DNA of 64,000 nucleotides from Pseudaquabacterium pictum. GTDB lineage: Bacteria; Pseudomonadota; Gammaproteobacteria; Burkholderiales; Burkholderiaceae_C. The stretch is taken from assembly GCF_005403045.1 (NCBI RefSeq), contig NZ_BJCL01000003.1, positions 310,001 to 374,000 of the forward strand. Reading direction: 5' to 3'. The position numbers and the translations under genes were made by a program. The notes under the pieces are model-generated. The model had not been told where the DNA came from and ran no database searches. It saw only the letters and a list, made by a program, of their open reading frames with translations. Positions within the stretch are counted from its first letter, which is position 1; every line of letters starts with the position of its first letter. Positions 8,545 to 17,335 of this stretch are shown here, one piece after another.

Positions 8545-9150
8545 ATGACGTTGCCTGCGCCCGGCGGGTTCGATGACCCCCCGTTCCCCGACGACGCCAT
8601 CGAGGTCGGCCGGGTGCTCGGTGCCTGGGGCATCAAGGGCGGCATCCGCGTGCAGCCCTTCAGCAAGGACCCGCAGGCGCTGTTTTCATCGCGCCGCTGG
8701 TTCATCCGCCCGCCGGAAGCGCCCGTTGCCGGCCCCAAGCCGGCGGCTGCGGCCTATCCGGCCCTGCTGCGCATCACGCACAGCAAGGAGCAGGGCGATG
8801 CGGTGGTGGCCACCGCGCAGGAGCTGCCCGACCGCAACGCCGCCGAGGCGATGAAGGGCGCGCGCATCTTCATCGCGCGCAGCAGCTTCCCCACCGCCGG
8901 CGACGGCGAGTTCTACTGGATCGACCTGATCGGTCTGGCCGTGGTCAACCGCGAGGGCGACGCCCTGGGCACGGTGACCGGCCTGATCGACACCGGCGCG
9001 CACAGCGTGCTGCGGGTCCACCGCCCCGATGCGGCGCCGGATGCCTCGCCCGAGGCGGCGGAGCGGCTGATCCCGTTCGTGGCGGCCTACATCGACGCCG
9101 TCAGCCTGGCCGACCAGCGCATCACCGTCGACTGGGGCCTGGACTACTGA
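8545..9150 (+). CDS. rimM: Ribosome maturation factor RimM
   Basis: A 201-residue protein with the RimM N-terminal domain (EVGRVLGAWGIKGGIRVQPFS, residues about 18-38) and a C-terminal PRC-barrel (GEFYWIDLIGLAVVNREGDALG). RimM assists maturation of the 30S head and binds S19. It has an insertion between beta strands (RRWFIRPPEAPVAGPKPAAA), as is common in Burkholderiales. It lies 40 bases after rpsP and 15 bases before trmD in the operon. Confidence 0.97.
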   Translation: MTLPAPGGFDDPPFPDDAIEVGRVLGAWGIKGGIRVQPFSKDPQALFSSRRWFIRPPEAPVAGPKPAAAAYPALLRITHSKEQGDAVVATAQELPDRNAAEAMKGARIFIARSSFPTAGDGEFYWIDLIGLAVVNREGDALGTVTGLIDTGAHSVLRVHRPDAAPDASPEAAERLIPFVAAYIDAVSLADQRITVDWGLDY

Positions 9151-9165
9151 TCCGCCCAGCGCCGC

Positions 9166-9972
9166 ATGCGCTTCGACATCGTCACGCTGTTCCCCGACCT
9201 GTTCGGGCCCCACCTCAGCCAGGGCATCACCCGCCGGGCCTTCGAGCGTGGCCAGGTCGCCGTGCAGCTGTGGCTGCTGCGCGACTTCGCCACCGACACC
9301 TACCGCCGCGTCGATGACCGGCCGTTCGGCGGCGGCCCCGGCATGGTGATGCTGGCCGAGCCGCTGGAGCGGGCACTGGCCGCGGTGCAGGCCGCGCGTG
9401 CTGCGGCGCAGGTGCCGGCCGCGCCGGTCATCCACTTCACACCCACCGGCGCGCCGATCACCCAGGCCCTGGTGCGCCAGATGGCTGCGGCCGACGCGCC
9501 CGGCGCGGTGCTGCTGTGCGGCCGCTACGAGGGCATCGACCAGCGCGTGCTGGACCGCCATGTGACGCTGGAGCTGAGCCTGGGCGACTTCGTGCTGTCC
9601 GGCGGCGAGCTGCCGGCGCTGGCCCTGCTGGACGCCATCGCGCGGCTGCAGCCCGGGGTGCTGACGACCGAATCGCACGAGCAGGACAGCTTCTCCGCCG
9701 ACGGCCTGCTGGACTGCCCGCACTACAGCCGGCCCGAGCTGCTGGCCACCGCCGATGGCGCCACGTTGCCGGTGCCGCCGGTGCTGCTGAGCGGCCACCA
9801 TGCCCAGATCGCCCGCTGGCGGCGCGACCAGCAGCTGGCCATCACCCAGCGCCGCCGGCCTGATCTGATTGCCGCGGCTCGGGCAGCGGGCCGCTTGTCC
9901 AAGGCCGACGAACGGGCCGTGGCAGAGGCCGCACAGCCGGACCAGCCAAACACAGCGCCCGGCGCGCTATAA
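9166..9972 (+). CDS. trmD: tRNA (guanine37-N1)-methyltransferase
   Basis: A 268-residue SPOUT methyltransferase that makes m1G37 in tRNA to prevent frameshifting. The N-terminus [13 protein letters not shown], the [12 protein letters not shown] loop, the trefoil-knot SAM site [13 protein letters not shown] and [15 protein letters not shown] are all intact, and the C-terminal domain is present. The last codon and stop overlap a TATAAT at 9968-9973 that may be an internal promoter for rplS. Confidence 0.98.
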   Translation: MRFDIVTLFPDLFGPHLSQGITRRAFERGQVAVQLWLLRDFATDTYRRVDDRPFGGGPGMVMLAEPLERALAAVQAARAAAQVPAAPVIHFTPTGAPITQALVRQMAAADAPGAVLLCGRYEGIDQRVLDRHVTLELSLGDFVLSGGELPALALLDAIARLQPGVLTTESHEQDSFSADGLLDCPHYSRPELLATADGATLPVPPVLLSGHHAQIARWRRDQQLAITQRRRPDLIAAARAAGRLSKADERAVAEAAQPDQPNTAPGAL

Positions 9973-9973
9973 T
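9968..9973 (+). promoter_or_regulatory. Candidate internal promoter (-10, TATAAT) for rplS
   Basis: A consensus TATAAT is embedded in the trmD stop codon, 88 bases before the rplS GTG. No convincing -35 was found. It could give extra rplS transcription. Confidence 0.35.
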
Positions 9974-10061
9974 CATCGGCTTTGCGATCCTCTACCGGGC
10001 TACAACGTCGGCACCAACCGGGTGTCGAGAGCGCGCCGGCATGAACGCCCAGGAGAAACCA

Positions 10062-10415
10062 GTGGACCTGATCCGCACCCTCGAACAGGAAGAGATCACT
10101 CGCCTGAACAAGACGATCCCCGCCTTCGCCCCCGGCGACACGGTGATCGTCAGCGTCAACGTCGTCGAAGGCACGCGCAAGCGCGTGCAGGCCTACGAAG
10201 GCGTGGTGATCGCCAAGCGCAACCGCGGCCTCAACAGCAGCTTCATCGTTCGCAAGATCTCCAGCGGCGAAGGCGTCGAGCGCACCTTCCAGCTCTACAG
10301 CCCGCTGATCTCGACCATCGAAGTCAAGCGCCGCGGCGATGTGCGCCGCGCCAAGCTGTACTACCTGCGCCAGCGCTCGGGCAAGTCGGCCCGGATCAAA
10401 GAGAAGCTCGGCTGA
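10062..10415 (+). CDS. rplS: 50S ribosomal protein L19
   Basis: L19 sits at the 30S-50S interface. The conserved body is complete ([68 protein letters not shown]). An in-frame ATG lies at 10041, but I choose the GTG at 10062. A strong AGGAGA at 10051-10056 sits 5 bases before it, and the resulting N-terminus (Met-Asp-Leu-Ile-Arg-Thr-Leu-Glu) matches the usual beta-proteobacterial L19 start. The ATG start would add seven residues and bury the ribosome-binding site inside the gene. Length is 117 residues. The stop codon is the first base triplet of a structured repeat. Confidence 0.95.
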   Translation: MDLIRTLEQEEITRLNKTIPAFAPGDTVIVSVNVVEGTRKRVQAYEGVVIAKRNRGLNSSFIVRKISSGEGVERTFQLYSPLISTIEVKRRGDVRRAKLYYLRQRSGKSARIKEKLG

Positions 10416-10481
10416 GCCCGGACGCAAACCGTCCTGAGGACGGTTTGTGCCTGGCGAAGCGGCCGAGCTCTGCGAGGCCGT
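10413..10481 (+). repeat. Structured 69-bp intergenic repeat, copy 1
   Basis: The repeat starts at the rplS stop codon. It holds a perfect 10-bp stem (CAAACCGTCC 10425-10434, loop TGA, GGACGGTTTG 10438-10447), then CCTGGCGAA, then a weaker second stem ending CGAGGCCG. By my alignment it matches copy 2 at 12273-12341 at 63 of 69 positions, including a paired C/G to G/C change inside the stem. Confidence 0.8.
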
Positions 10482-10508
10482 CGGTGCGCCCCGCAAGCCG
10501 CAGCAACC

Positions 10509-10539
10509 ACAAGCCGCCTCCGGGCGGCTTGTTCGTTTC
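10509..10539 (+). terminator. Rho-independent terminator of the rpsP-rplS operon
   Basis: A 10-bp perfect stem (ACAAGCCGCC 10509-10518 and GGCGGCTTGT 10523-10532) has a 4-base loop and a T-rich tail (TCGTTT). It ends 20 bases before the Nudix gene. Confidence 0.8.
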
Positions 10540-10558
10540 CAGCCCTGACAATCACGCC

Positions 10559-11257
10559 ATGACCAGCGCCGTCCCCCGCATCACCGATCCGCAGGCGATC
10601 CCCGTGGCCGGCGTGGACGACCACCTGCCGCCGGTGCCCGTGGACAGGCTGCACGCGCAGGCCCTGCGCCAGCGCTTTGCAGCGCCGCCGGCCTGGCAGC
10701 CCGAGATCCCGGGTGACGGCGCGCGCTTCAACCCGTCCGGGCCCACGGCCCAGGCCTCGGTGCTGGTGCCGCTGGTGCAGCGCGACGCCGGCCTGCAGGT
10801 GCTGCTGACCCGCCGCACCGCCCACCTGCGCAGCCATGCCGGGCAGATCAGCTTCCCCGGCGGCAAGATGGAGGCGCACGATGCCGACGCCGTGGCCACC
10901 GCGCTGCGCGAGACGGAAGAGGAAGTCGGCCTGGCCCGCCAGCATGTCGAGGTGCTCGGCCGGCTGCCGGTCTACACCACCGTCACCGGCTTCGTCGTCA
11001 CGCCGGTGGTGGGCCTGGTGCAGCCGCCGTTCGACCTGCGCATCGACACCGGCGAGGTGGACGAGGCCTTCGAGGTGCCGCTGCAGTTCCTGATGACGCC
11101 GGCCCACCACCGCCGCCACCGCTGGGATGCCGGCGGCGGCATCACCCGGCAGTTCCTGTCGATGCCCTGGCCGGCGGCCCAGCCAGGCAGCTACTTCATC
11201 TGGGGCGCCACCGCGGCCATGCTGCGCAACCTGTACGGCTTCCTGGCGCAGCCGTGA
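10559..11257 (+). CDS. CoA pyrophosphatase, Nudix family (NudL-like)
   Basis: A 232-residue protein. The CoA-Nudix UPF0035 motif (LLTRRTAHLRSHAGQISFPGG) and the overlapping Nudix box (GGK..., ALRETEEEVGL, residues about 100-125) identify a NudL/PCD1-type hydrolase that splits CoA or oxidised CoA into 3',5'-ADP and 4'-phosphopantetheine. The start at 10559 has no Shine-Dalgarno sequence; GACAAT lies 6 bases before it. It is separated from the ribosomal operon by a strong terminator, so it should have its own promoter. The CobD/CbiB-family gene follows 31 bases downstream. Confidence 0.92.
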   Translation: MTSAVPRITDPQAIPVAGVDDHLPPVPVDRLHAQALRQRFAAPPAWQPEIPGDGARFNPSGPTAQASVLVPLVQRDAGLQVLLTRRTAHLRSHAGQISFPGGKMEAHDADAVATALRETEEEVGLARQHVEVLGRLPVYTTVTGFVVTPVVGLVQPPFDLRIDTGEVDEAFEVPLQFLMTPAHHRRHRWDAGGGITRQFLSMPWPAAQPGSYFIWGATAAMLRNLYGFLAQP

Positions 11258-11288
11258 GCGGCCGGGCCGCTGGGTATCATCGACCGCA

Positions 11289-12275
11289 ATGAGTTTCTTC
11301 GCCGTCCTGCTGGCCCTGGTCATCGAGCAGTTCAAGCCGCTGCCGCGTGACAACTGGGTGCACCACCTGCTGGTGTCCTGGGTGGGCTGGACCGGCCGCA
11401 ACTTCGACGCCGGCCGCGAGCACCATGCCTGGGTGGTGTGGGGCGTGTCGGTGTTGGCGCCGGGCGTGCTGCTGGGCGCCGTCTACCTGACCATCGCCCA
11501 CTGGAGCCTGCTGCTGGCCCTGCTGTTCGACGTGGGCGTGCTCTACCTGACGCTGGGCTTCCGCCAGTTCAGCCACTACTACACCGACATCCGCGACGCG
11601 CTGGACCGCGGCGACGAGGCCGAGGCCCGCCGCCTGCTGGCCGAATGGCGCCACCTGGACGCCAGCGAGCTGCCGCGCACCGAGCTGCTGCGCCATGTGA
11701 TCGAGCATGCGCTGCTGGCCGCCCACCGCCATGTGTTCGGCGTGTTCTTCTGGTTCGTGCTGTTCTCCACCCTGGGCCTGGGGCCGCTGGGCGCGGTGCT
11801 CTACCGCATGGCCGAGTTCGCCGCCAGGTACTGGACGTTTCCCAGCAAGGCACTGGGCGTGCCGGCCAACCAGCAGCTGATGGCGGTGAGCCAGCGGATG
11901 TTCGCGCTGATCGACCATGTGCCGGCACGCTTGACCGCTTTCGGCTTCGCAGTGGTGGGCAACTTCGAGGAAGCCATCAACGCCTGGCGGCGCGATGCCG
12001 CGCTGTGGAAGCATGCCAACGAAGGCGTGATCCTGGCCTCGGCCGCCGGTGCGGTGGGTGTGCAGCTGGGCGGCAGCGCCGCGCCGGGCGTCACGCCCGA
12101 CCGCTCGCGCACCTTCACCGGCGGCCCCACCGAAGACCCGGCCGCCGACGGCTCCACCGCCGGCGATCCACCGCAGATCGCCCACCTGCGCAGCGTGGTC
12201 GGCCTGGTCTGGCGGTCGGTGGTGCTGTGGATGCTGCTGGTGGCGCTGCTGACGCTGGCCAACCTGGTTGGGTGA
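11289..12275 (+). CDS. CobD/CbiB-family membrane protein
   Basis: A 328-residue protein with several membrane segments and the family start MSFFAVLLALVIEQFKPLP. It belongs to the CobD/CbiB/AmpE-like group present in most Burkholderiales outside any cobalamin cluster. No other cobalamin gene is in the window, so a direct adenosylcobinamide-phosphate synthase role is doubtful; AmpE-like regulatory signalling is the alternative. HHAWVVWG, YYTDIRDALDRGD and WRRDAALWKHANEGVILASAAGAVGVQLGG are conserved segments (quoted in part). TATCAT lies 8 bases before the ATG. Repeat copy 2 starts at its stop codon. Confidence 0.85.
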   Translation: MSFFAVLLALVIEQFKPLPRDNWVHHLLVSWVGWTGRNFDAGREHHAWVVWGVSVLAPGVLLGAVYLTIAHWSLLLALLFDVGVLYLTLGFRQFSHYYTDIRDALDRGDEAEARRLLAEWRHLDASELPRTELLRHVIEHALLAAHRHVFGVFFWFVLFSTLGLGPLGAVLYRMAEFAARYWTFPSKALGVPANQQLMAVSQRMFALIDHVPARLTAFGFAVVGNFEEAINAWRRDAALWKHANEGVILASAAGAVGVQLGGSAAPGVTPDRSRTFTGGPTEDPAADGSTAGDPPQIAHLRSVVGLVWRSVVLWMLLVALLTLANLVG

Positions 12276-12341
12276 GCCCGGACACAAACGGTCCTGAGGA
12301 CCGTTTGTGCCTGGCGAACCGGCCTCGCTCTGCGAGGCCGT
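12273..12341 (+). repeat. Structured 69-bp intergenic repeat, copy 2
   Basis: It begins at the stop codon of the CobD/CbiB gene, as copy 1 begins at the rplS stop. The 11-bp stem ACAAACGGTCC (12284-12294), loop TGA, GGACCGTTTGT (12298-12308) is perfect. A second perfect stem, CGGCCTCG / CGAGGCCG, follows at 12320-12340. It lies between convergent genes and may act as a terminator for both. Confidence 0.8.
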
Positions 12342-12355
12342 GGGATCGAACGTCC

Positions 12356-13249
12356 TCAGTACCGCGTCTGCGACAGCTCGGCGCGCAGCTCGCCGTAGAT
12401 GCGGTAGCGCGACGGATGGATCGCGCCGGCATCGACCGCGGCGCGCACGCCGCAGCCCGGCTCGTGCAGGTGGCTGCAGTTGTAGAAGCGGCAGGCATCG
12501 GCATGGGCCCGCAGGTCGGGCATCAGGCCGACCAGGTCGGTGGCCTGCAGCTGGCGCAGGCCGAATTCCTGGAAGCCGGGTGAATCGATCAGCGCGCTGC
12601 GGCGGGCGTCGTCCAGCCAGTACCAGCTGGTGCTGGTGGTGGTGTGGCGGCCGGCATTCAGCGCCTTGCTGATCTCGCCCACCTGGGCGGCGGCGGCCGG
12701 CACCATCAAGTTGATCAGCGTGCTCTTGCCCATGCCGCTGGGGCCCAGCACCAGGGTGGCCTTGCCATCGAGCAGCGGCGCCAGCGCGGCCCGAGCGGCA
12801 TCACCCTGCTGCTTGAGCGACAGCTCCAGCACCGCCACGCCCATCGCGGCATAGGGCGCCAGCCGCTCGCGTGCGGCGGGCAGCGTGGGCAGGTCGGTCT
12901 TGTTCAGCACGATGGTGGTGGGGATGCCGGCCGACTCCGCAGCGATCAGCGCGCGCGCCAGCTGGGTCTCGGCATACATCGGCTCCACCGCCACCAGCAC
13001 CAGCAGCTGGTCGAGGTTGGCGGCGAAGGACTTGGTCTTCCACTCGTCCTGGCGGAACAGCAGGTTGCGGCGCGCTGCCACCTTGTCGATCACGCCTTCG
13101 TCACCGGCCGGTTGCCAATGCACGCGGTCGCCGACCACCACCTCGCTCTTCTTGCCGCGGCCGTGGCACAGCAGGCGGGTGCCATCGGCGGCTTCGACCA
13201 TGCAATGCCGCCCGTGGGCAGCCACCACAAGACCGTTGGCGTCGCTCAT
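12356..13249 (-). CDS. rsgA: Ribosome small subunit-dependent GTPase A
   Basis: A 297-residue circularly permuted GTPase. The N-terminal OB fold is followed by G4 (VLNKTDLP) and then the P-loop GPSGMGKST, the order typical of RsgA. It ends in the zinc-binding segment (CRFYNCSHLHEPGCGV, Cys-His-Cys ligands). RsgA acts late in 30S maturation. Start ATG 13249 gives the usual length. A cluster of hairpins separates it from the M48 protease gene upstream on the same strand. Confidence 0.97.
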   Translation of the reverse strand: MSDANGLVVAAHGRHCMVEAADGTRLLCHGRGKKSEVVVGDRVHWQPAGDEGVIDKVAARRNLLFRQDEWKTKSFAANLDQLLVLVAVEPMYAETQLARALIAAESAGIPTTIVLNKTDLPTLPAARERLAPYAAMGVAVLELSLKQQGDAARAALAPLLDGKATLVLGPSGMGKSTLINLMVPAAAAQVGEISKALNAGRHTTTSTSWYWLDDARRSALIDSPGFQEFGLRQLQATDLVGLMPDLRAHADACRFYNCSHLHEPGCGVRAAVDAGAIHPSRYRIYGELRAELSQTRY

Positions 13250-13261
13250 TGGTGCACCCTG

Positions 13262-13320
13262 GGGCCTGCGGCCCGTCCCGCCGAGCGGGAATGAGCCCCT
13301 TCGGGCGACCGGGCGGGGCT
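13262..13320 (-). repeat. Three consecutive hairpins between the M48 gene and rsgA
   Basis: Perfect inverted repeats occur at 13262-13274 (GGGCC/GGCCC, loop of 3), 13276-13290 (TCCCGC/GCGGGA, loop of 3) and 13294-13320 (AGCCCC/GGGGCT, loop of 15, including part of the M48 stop). They may terminate or stabilise the transcript. Confidence 0.6.
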
Positions 13321-14612
13321 CATGCGCTGCGCAGCGCCAGCGCGGCCAGCCGCTCGCTGGCCGGCGGGTGCGAGTAGTAGAAGCGCACGTAGACCGGGTC
13401 GGGCGTCAGCGTGGCGGCGTTGTCCTCGTGCAGCTTCAGCAGGGCACTGGCCAGGTCGGCGCCACTGGCCTGGGCGCAGGCATAGGCATCGGCCTGGAAC
13501 TCATGCTGGCGCGACAGCTGCGCCGCCAGCGGCGAGACGAAGAAGCTGAACACCGGCAGCGCCAGCATGAACAGCAGCAGCGCCAGCGCATCGTTGGGCG
13601 CCCCCGCGTTCGGCCCGATGTTGGGCAGCACGCCCAGCCCGGTGTAGAAGCCCGGCTGCTGCGCCAGCCAGCCCAGCAGCGCCAGTGCGGCCAGGCTGAT
13701 GCCGAACACCATCACGATGCGCTGGGTGATGTGCCTGTGCTTGAAGTGGCCCAGCTCATGGGCCAGCACCGCCTCCACCTCGCCGGGGTTCAGCTTGGCC
13801 AGCAGGGTGTCGTAGAACACCACCCGCTTGGCCGCGCCCAGGCCGGTGAAATAGGCATTGCCATGGGCCGAACGGCGGCTGCCGTCCATCACGAACAGCC
13901 CCTTGGCGGCAAAGCCGCAGCGCTGCATCAGCGCCTGCACCCGGGCCTTGAGGCCCTCGTCGGCCAGCGGCTCGAACTTGTTGAAGATCGGCGCGATCAG
14001 CGTGGGATACACCACCATGATCAACAGGTTGAAGCCCACCCAGGCGCCCCAGGCCCAGAGCCACCACAGGCCGCCGGTGGCGCCCATGATCCACAGCACC
14101 AGGGCAGCCAATGGCAGGCCGATCAGCGCGCCGACCAGCGTGTTCTTCAGCAGGTCGGCGATGAACAGCTTGGGCGTGGTGCGGTTGAAGCCGAAACGCT
14201 GCTCCAGCCGGAAGGTGCTGTAGAGCTCGAACGGCAGATCGAGCAGCGTGCTCACCAGCGTGAAGCCGACCAGCAGCGCCAGCTGGTAGCCCATGTTGCC
14301 CCAGGCCGGCTGCACCGTGGCCAGCAGCCAGGTGTTCAGCAGGTCCAGCCCGCCCAGCAGCGTCCAGCCCAGCACGACGGCGGTGCCGAATGCGGTGCTC
14401 AACAGGCCCAGCCGGCCCTTGGCCAGGGTGTAGTCGGCCGCGCGCTGGTGGGCTGCCAGGCTGACGGTGGCGGCGAAGGCCGCCGGCACCGCACCGCGGT
14501 GGGCGGCGACATGGCGCATCTGGCGCGTGGCCAGCCAGAACTTGACGAGCAGGCCGCCCAGCAGGGCAGCGGCGAACAGGATCGTGATGGGCAGGGACGG
14601 CATGGCCTGCAT
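13320..14612 (-). CDS. M48-family (Ste24/HtpX-like) zinc metalloprotease
   Basis: A 430-residue integral membrane protease. The zinc site HELGH begins at His285 ([16 protein letters not shown]), with a downstream acidic ligand region ([12 protein letters not shown]). Several hydrophobic segments precede the catalytic region, and the N-terminal Ste24-type CAAX prenyl-protease domain is present ([21 protein letters not shown]). In bacteria such proteins take part in inner-membrane protein quality control; a CAAX substrate is not expected. It is divergent from orn, with 47 bases between. Confidence 0.93.
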   Translation of the reverse strand: MQAMPSLPITILFAAALLGGLLVKFWLATRQMRHVAAHRGAVPAAFAATVSLAAHQRAADYTLAKGRLGLLSTAFGTAVVLGWTLLGGLDLLNTWLLATVQPAWGNMGYQLALLVGFTLVSTLLDLPFELYSTFRLEQRFGFNRTTPKLFIADLLKNTLVGALIGLPLAALVLWIMGATGGLWWLWAWGAWVGFNLLIMVVYPTLIAPIFNKFEPLADEGLKARVQALMQRCGFAAKGLFVMDGSRRSAHGNAYFTGLGAAKRVVFYDTLLAKLNPGEVEAVLAHELGHFKHRHITQRIVMVFGISLAALALLGWLAQQPGFYTGLGVLPNIGPNAGAPNDALALLLFMLALPVFSFFVSPLAAQLSRQHEFQADAYACAQASGADLASALLKLHEDNAATLTPDPVYVRFYYSHPPASERLAALALRSA

Positions 14613-14659
14613 TGTCGCTGTGGCTGCCCAGGGCTGGCAGGGCCGGCGACAATGTCCAG

Positions 14660-15232
14660 ATGAACGACGCCACCGCCCCCACCACCCTGCAGCCCAGCGA
14701 CCAGAACCTGGTCTGGATCGACCTGGAAATGACCGGCCTGTCGCCGTTCACCGACCGCATCATCGAGATCGCGGTTGTGGTGACCGACCCCACGCTGGCC
14801 ATCCGGGTCGAAGGCCCGGTGTTCGCCATCCACCAGAGCGACGCCGTGCTCGACGGCATGGACGCCTGGAACAAGGGCACCCATGGCAAGAGCGGCCTGA
14901 TCGACCGGGTGCGCGCCAGCACGGTGGACGAAGCCGCGGCCGAGGCCGCGGTCATCGACTGGTTGAAGCAGTACGTGCCCAAGGGCAAGAGCCCGATGTG
15001 CGGCAACTCGATCTGCCAGGACCGGCGCTTCCTGGCCAAGGACATGGCGAAGCTGGAAGACTTCTTCCACTACCGCAACCTGGACGTCAGCACGCTGAAG
15101 GAGCTGGCCAAGCGCTGGAACCCGGCCGTGCTGAACGGTTTCAAGAAGGCCCAGGCCCACACCGCGCTGGCCGACATCCATGAGTCGATCGACGAGCTGC
15201 TGCACTACCGGCAGCATTTCCTGAAAGTCTGA
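14660..15232 (+). CDS. orn: Oligoribonuclease
   Basis: A 190-residue DEDDh 3'-5' exoribonuclease that degrades 2-5 nt RNAs, including pGpG from cyclic-di-GMP turnover. The catalytic motifs are [11 protein letters not shown] (Asp, Glu), [13 protein letters not shown] (Asp) and [17 protein letters not shown] (His, Asp). The ATG at 14660 is chosen because GACAAT ends 6 bases before it and upstream codons look non-coding. Its stop codon is embedded in a short palindrome shared with the convergent DUF2087 gene. Confidence 0.97.
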   Translation: MNDATAPTTLQPSDQNLVWIDLEMTGLSPFTDRIIEIAVVVTDPTLAIRVEGPVFAIHQSDAVLDGMDAWNKGTHGKSGLIDRVRASTVDEAAAEAAVIDWLKQYVPKGKSPMCGNSICQDRRFLAKDMAKLEDFFHYRNLDVSTLKELAKRWNPAVLNGFKKAQAHTALADIHESIDELLHYRQHFLKV

Positions 15233-15240
15233 ACTTCAGG
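15220..15240. terminator. Palindrome spanning the convergent stop codons of orn and the DUF2087 gene
   Basis: CCTGAA (15220-15225) pairs with TTCAGG (15235-15240), extended by GT/AC with one bulged A. Both stop codons (15230-15232 and 15236-15238) lie within it. It is a candidate small bidirectional terminator; no U-tract is present. Confidence 0.45.
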
Positions 15241-15880
15241 GCGCGGCAGCTGCCGCGCGTGCCGCCGCCCGCCGCCGCGGGCTGTCATCGCGCTCCACCC
15301 GCTCGCCGGTGGGGGTGCGCCGCTGCAGCCGCCAGGCCTGCAGCAGCGCGCGGGCCTCGGGGTCGGGGCGGGCGGGCAGCTTGCGGTACTCGCTGCAATC
15401 GCTCTTGCGGGCCATCAGCCGGTGGTTGATCAGCTCGCGCCGCAGCGTGGCATGGTCGCCGAAGGCATTGGCGGCCTTCAGGATCTGGTTGACCTCGGCC
15501 TCGGTGTAGACGCGGCGGCCGTCGAACAGCGTCCACAGCACCCACATCGCCAGCGTCTGCACGCTGTACTTCACCGGCCAGCGCAGCAGCCGGCCGCGGC
15601 TGTCGAACTGGCCCAGCGCCTTGCGGGCGTTGTCGGTCAGCTTCGCCGGCGGCGGCCGGTCTTCGGTGGCCAGCACCGGCGGCGGCAGTGGTGCCGCCTG
15701 GGCCGCCGCCTGCAGGCTCTGCAGGTTGCGGTGGCCCAGGGCGCGGGCCACCAGGTTCAGCAGTTCCACATGGCCGGGCGGCGGGCTGCCGGCGGCGTGG
15801 CGGGTTTTCAGGGACTGGCCCAGCGCCTTGGCGAACAAGGACGCGTCGGGCACGACGAAGGACAGCGGGGAACGGGGCAC
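15236..15880 (-). CDS. DUF2087 domain-containing protein
   Basis: The C-terminal half (residues about 95-185 of 214) matches DUF2087: RLLRWPVKYS, GRRVYTEAEVNQIL, HATLRRELINHRLM and SEYRKL. The N-terminal part (FAKALGQSLKTRH, HVELLNLVARALGHRNLQSL) resembles the short helical module seen in proteins labelled glyoxalase-superfamily; this is a looser recognition. I choose the GTG at 15880 because GGAG lies 8 bases upstream and the upstream 25 codons from the ATG at 15955 look non-coding; either start is possible. DUF2087 proteins are probably winged-helix nucleic acid binders, but no function is established. Confidence 0.75.
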   Translation of the reverse strand: MPRSPLSFVVPDASLFAKALGQSLKTRHAAGSPPPGHVELLNLVARALGHRNLQSLQAAAQAAPLPPPVLATEDRPPPAKLTDNARKALGQFDSRGRLLRWPVKYSVQTLAMWVLWTLFDGRRVYTEAEVNQILKAANAFGDHATLRRELINHRLMARKSDCSEYRKLPARPDPEARALLQAWRLQRRTPTGERVERDDSPRRRAAARAAAAAP

Positions 15881-16055
15881 GGCCTGCACTCCACACGCAC
15901 GACTGGGACCCCGGTGACGGGGCGCTGGTGGTTGCCGACTTCCAGCCTGTCGCACGCAGGGGATGCGAGGGGCTGTGGATGGGGGATGGCAGGTTGAGCT
16001 CGCGGAGGACCGCGCGGCAACGCCTGGGTGAACTGCCGACCGTTGGACGCGCAGT

Positions 16056-16574
16056 TTAGCGCGGCCCGCCCGCCGCCCGGGCGATCACCTGGGCGATGAA
16101 CGGCCCCTTGGCCGCGGTGTAGGCATCGCGGTCATGCCGGTGGGTGATGGCCAGCGACTGTTTCAAGGCCACGTAGGCATCGCGCAGCGAAGGGTCGGCG
16201 CGCAGCGCATCGCGGAAGGCCAGCCGGGCCTGCCACAGCGGGCTGCCCAGCGGCACCAGGTGCAGGTGGTGGGTACGGTGCTGCGGGCTGGGCTTGCAGA
16301 ACCAGTGCATCACCTCGGCCTGGTAGGGCGCGTGCAGGTACTGCAGCGCGGCCGCTGCGGCGATGGCCGGCCGCGCGGCCTCCAGCGAGGCCACCGGCGC
16401 CATGATGTCGATCACCGGCTTGGCCGCGAGCCCGGGCACCGCGGTGCTGCCGATGTGCTCGGGCGCGCCCACCAGCCAGGGCGCCAATGCGGCTGCGATG
16501 GTCCCCTGCTCGGCGGCGAACAGCGCCGGCCAGCGCGGGTCGGGCGGCACCAGTTCGATCGGGGCGTCGGTCAT
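16056..16574 (-). CDS. GrpB/UPF0157 family nucleotidyltransferase-like protein
   Basis: A 172-residue protein with the GrpB signature: IELVPPDPRWPALFAAE at the start, HIGSTAVPGLAAKPVIDIM (residues about 40-58) and HRTHHLHLVPLGSPLW. The family has a minimal nucleotidyltransferase fold. Some members are fused to dephospho-CoA kinase, but the activity is unknown. It lies 21 bases after the FKBP gene on the same strand and may be co-transcribed with it. Confidence 0.9.
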   Translation of the reverse strand: MTDAPIELVPPDPRWPALFAAEQGTIAAALAPWLVGAPEHIGSTAVPGLAAKPVIDIMAPVASLEAARPAIAAAAALQYLHAPYQAEVMHWFCKPSPQHRTHHLHLVPLGSPLWQARLAFRDALRADPSLRDAYVALKQSLAITHRHDRDAYTAAKGPFIAQVIARAAGGPR

Positions 16575-16595
16575 GCAGCCGCGCCCGTTGCGGCG

Positions 16596-17300
16596 TCAGA
16601 CGCCCAGCAGGTCCACTTCGAACAGCAGCGTGGCGTTCGGCGGGATCACGCCGCCGGCGCCGCGCGGGCCGTAGCCCAGCTCCGGCGGGATCACCAGGAT
16701 GCGGGTGCCGCCGACCTTCATGCCCTGCACGCCGTCGTCCCAGCCGCGGATGACTTCGCCGCCGCCCAGGTGGAAGCGGAAGGGCTGGCCGCGGTCCTTG
16801 CTGCTGTCGAACTTCCTGCCGCGGCCATCGGGTTGGGACGGGTCGAACAGCCAGCCGGTGTAGTGCACGCTGACGCGCTGGCCGGCCACCGCCTCGGCGC
16901 CGCTGCCTTCGACCACGTCGTCGTACTGCAGCGGCACGCGCTCGGGCTCGGCCAGCAGTTCCACCTCGAAGACCAGCGTGGCGTTCGGCGGAATCACGCC
17001 GCCGGCGCCGCGGGCGCCGTAGCCCAGCTCGGGCGGGATGGTCAGCACCCGGGTGCCGCCCACCTTCATGCCCTGCACGCCCTGGTCCCAGCCCTGGATC
17101 ACCCGGCCGGCGCCCAGGTCGAACTCGAAGGGCTCGCCACGGTCCTTGCTGCTGTCGAACTTCTGGCCGCGGCCGTTGGGCGCGGCCGGGTCGTGCAGCC
17201 AGCCGGTGTAGTGCACGGTGACCGGCTGGCCGGCAACGGCTTCGGCGCCGGTGCCCGGCACGGTGTCTTCGATCAGCAGGCCGGGGGCGGGGGAGCTCAT
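16596..17300 (-). CDS. Tandem FKBP-type peptidyl-prolyl cis-trans isomerase
   Basis: A 234-residue protein made of two complete FKBP domains, residues about 1-115 and 118-234. Each has [16 protein letters not shown], [18 protein letters not shown] and [21 protein letters not shown]. The two copies are nearly identical over the core, so this is an internal duplication rather than a distant pair. There is no signal peptide, so it is a cytoplasmic prolyl isomerase and possible chaperone. Single-domain versions of about 115 residues are the common bacterial form. gluQRS lies 35 bases upstream on the same strand. Confidence 0.95.
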   Translation of the reverse strand: MSSPAPGLLIEDTVPGTGAEAVAGQPVTVHYTGWLHDPAAPNGRGQKFDSSKDRGEPFEFDLGAGRVIQGWDQGVQGMKVGGTRVLTIPPELGYGARGAGGVIPPNATLVFEVELLAEPERVPLQYDDVVEGSGAEAVAGQRVSVHYTGWLFDPSQPDGRGRKFDSSKDRGQPFRFHLGGGEVIRGWDDGVQGMKVGGTRILVIPPELGYGPRGAGGVIPPNATLLFEVDLLGV

Positions 17301-17335
17301 GTCGGGTCCAATTCAACGGGGAGGGAGGGGCCGCA

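Noticed and set aside
11289-12275. Cobalamin biosynthesis gene cobD
   Set aside because: Only family-level similarity; no other cobalamin gene is near, so the symbol was not assigned.
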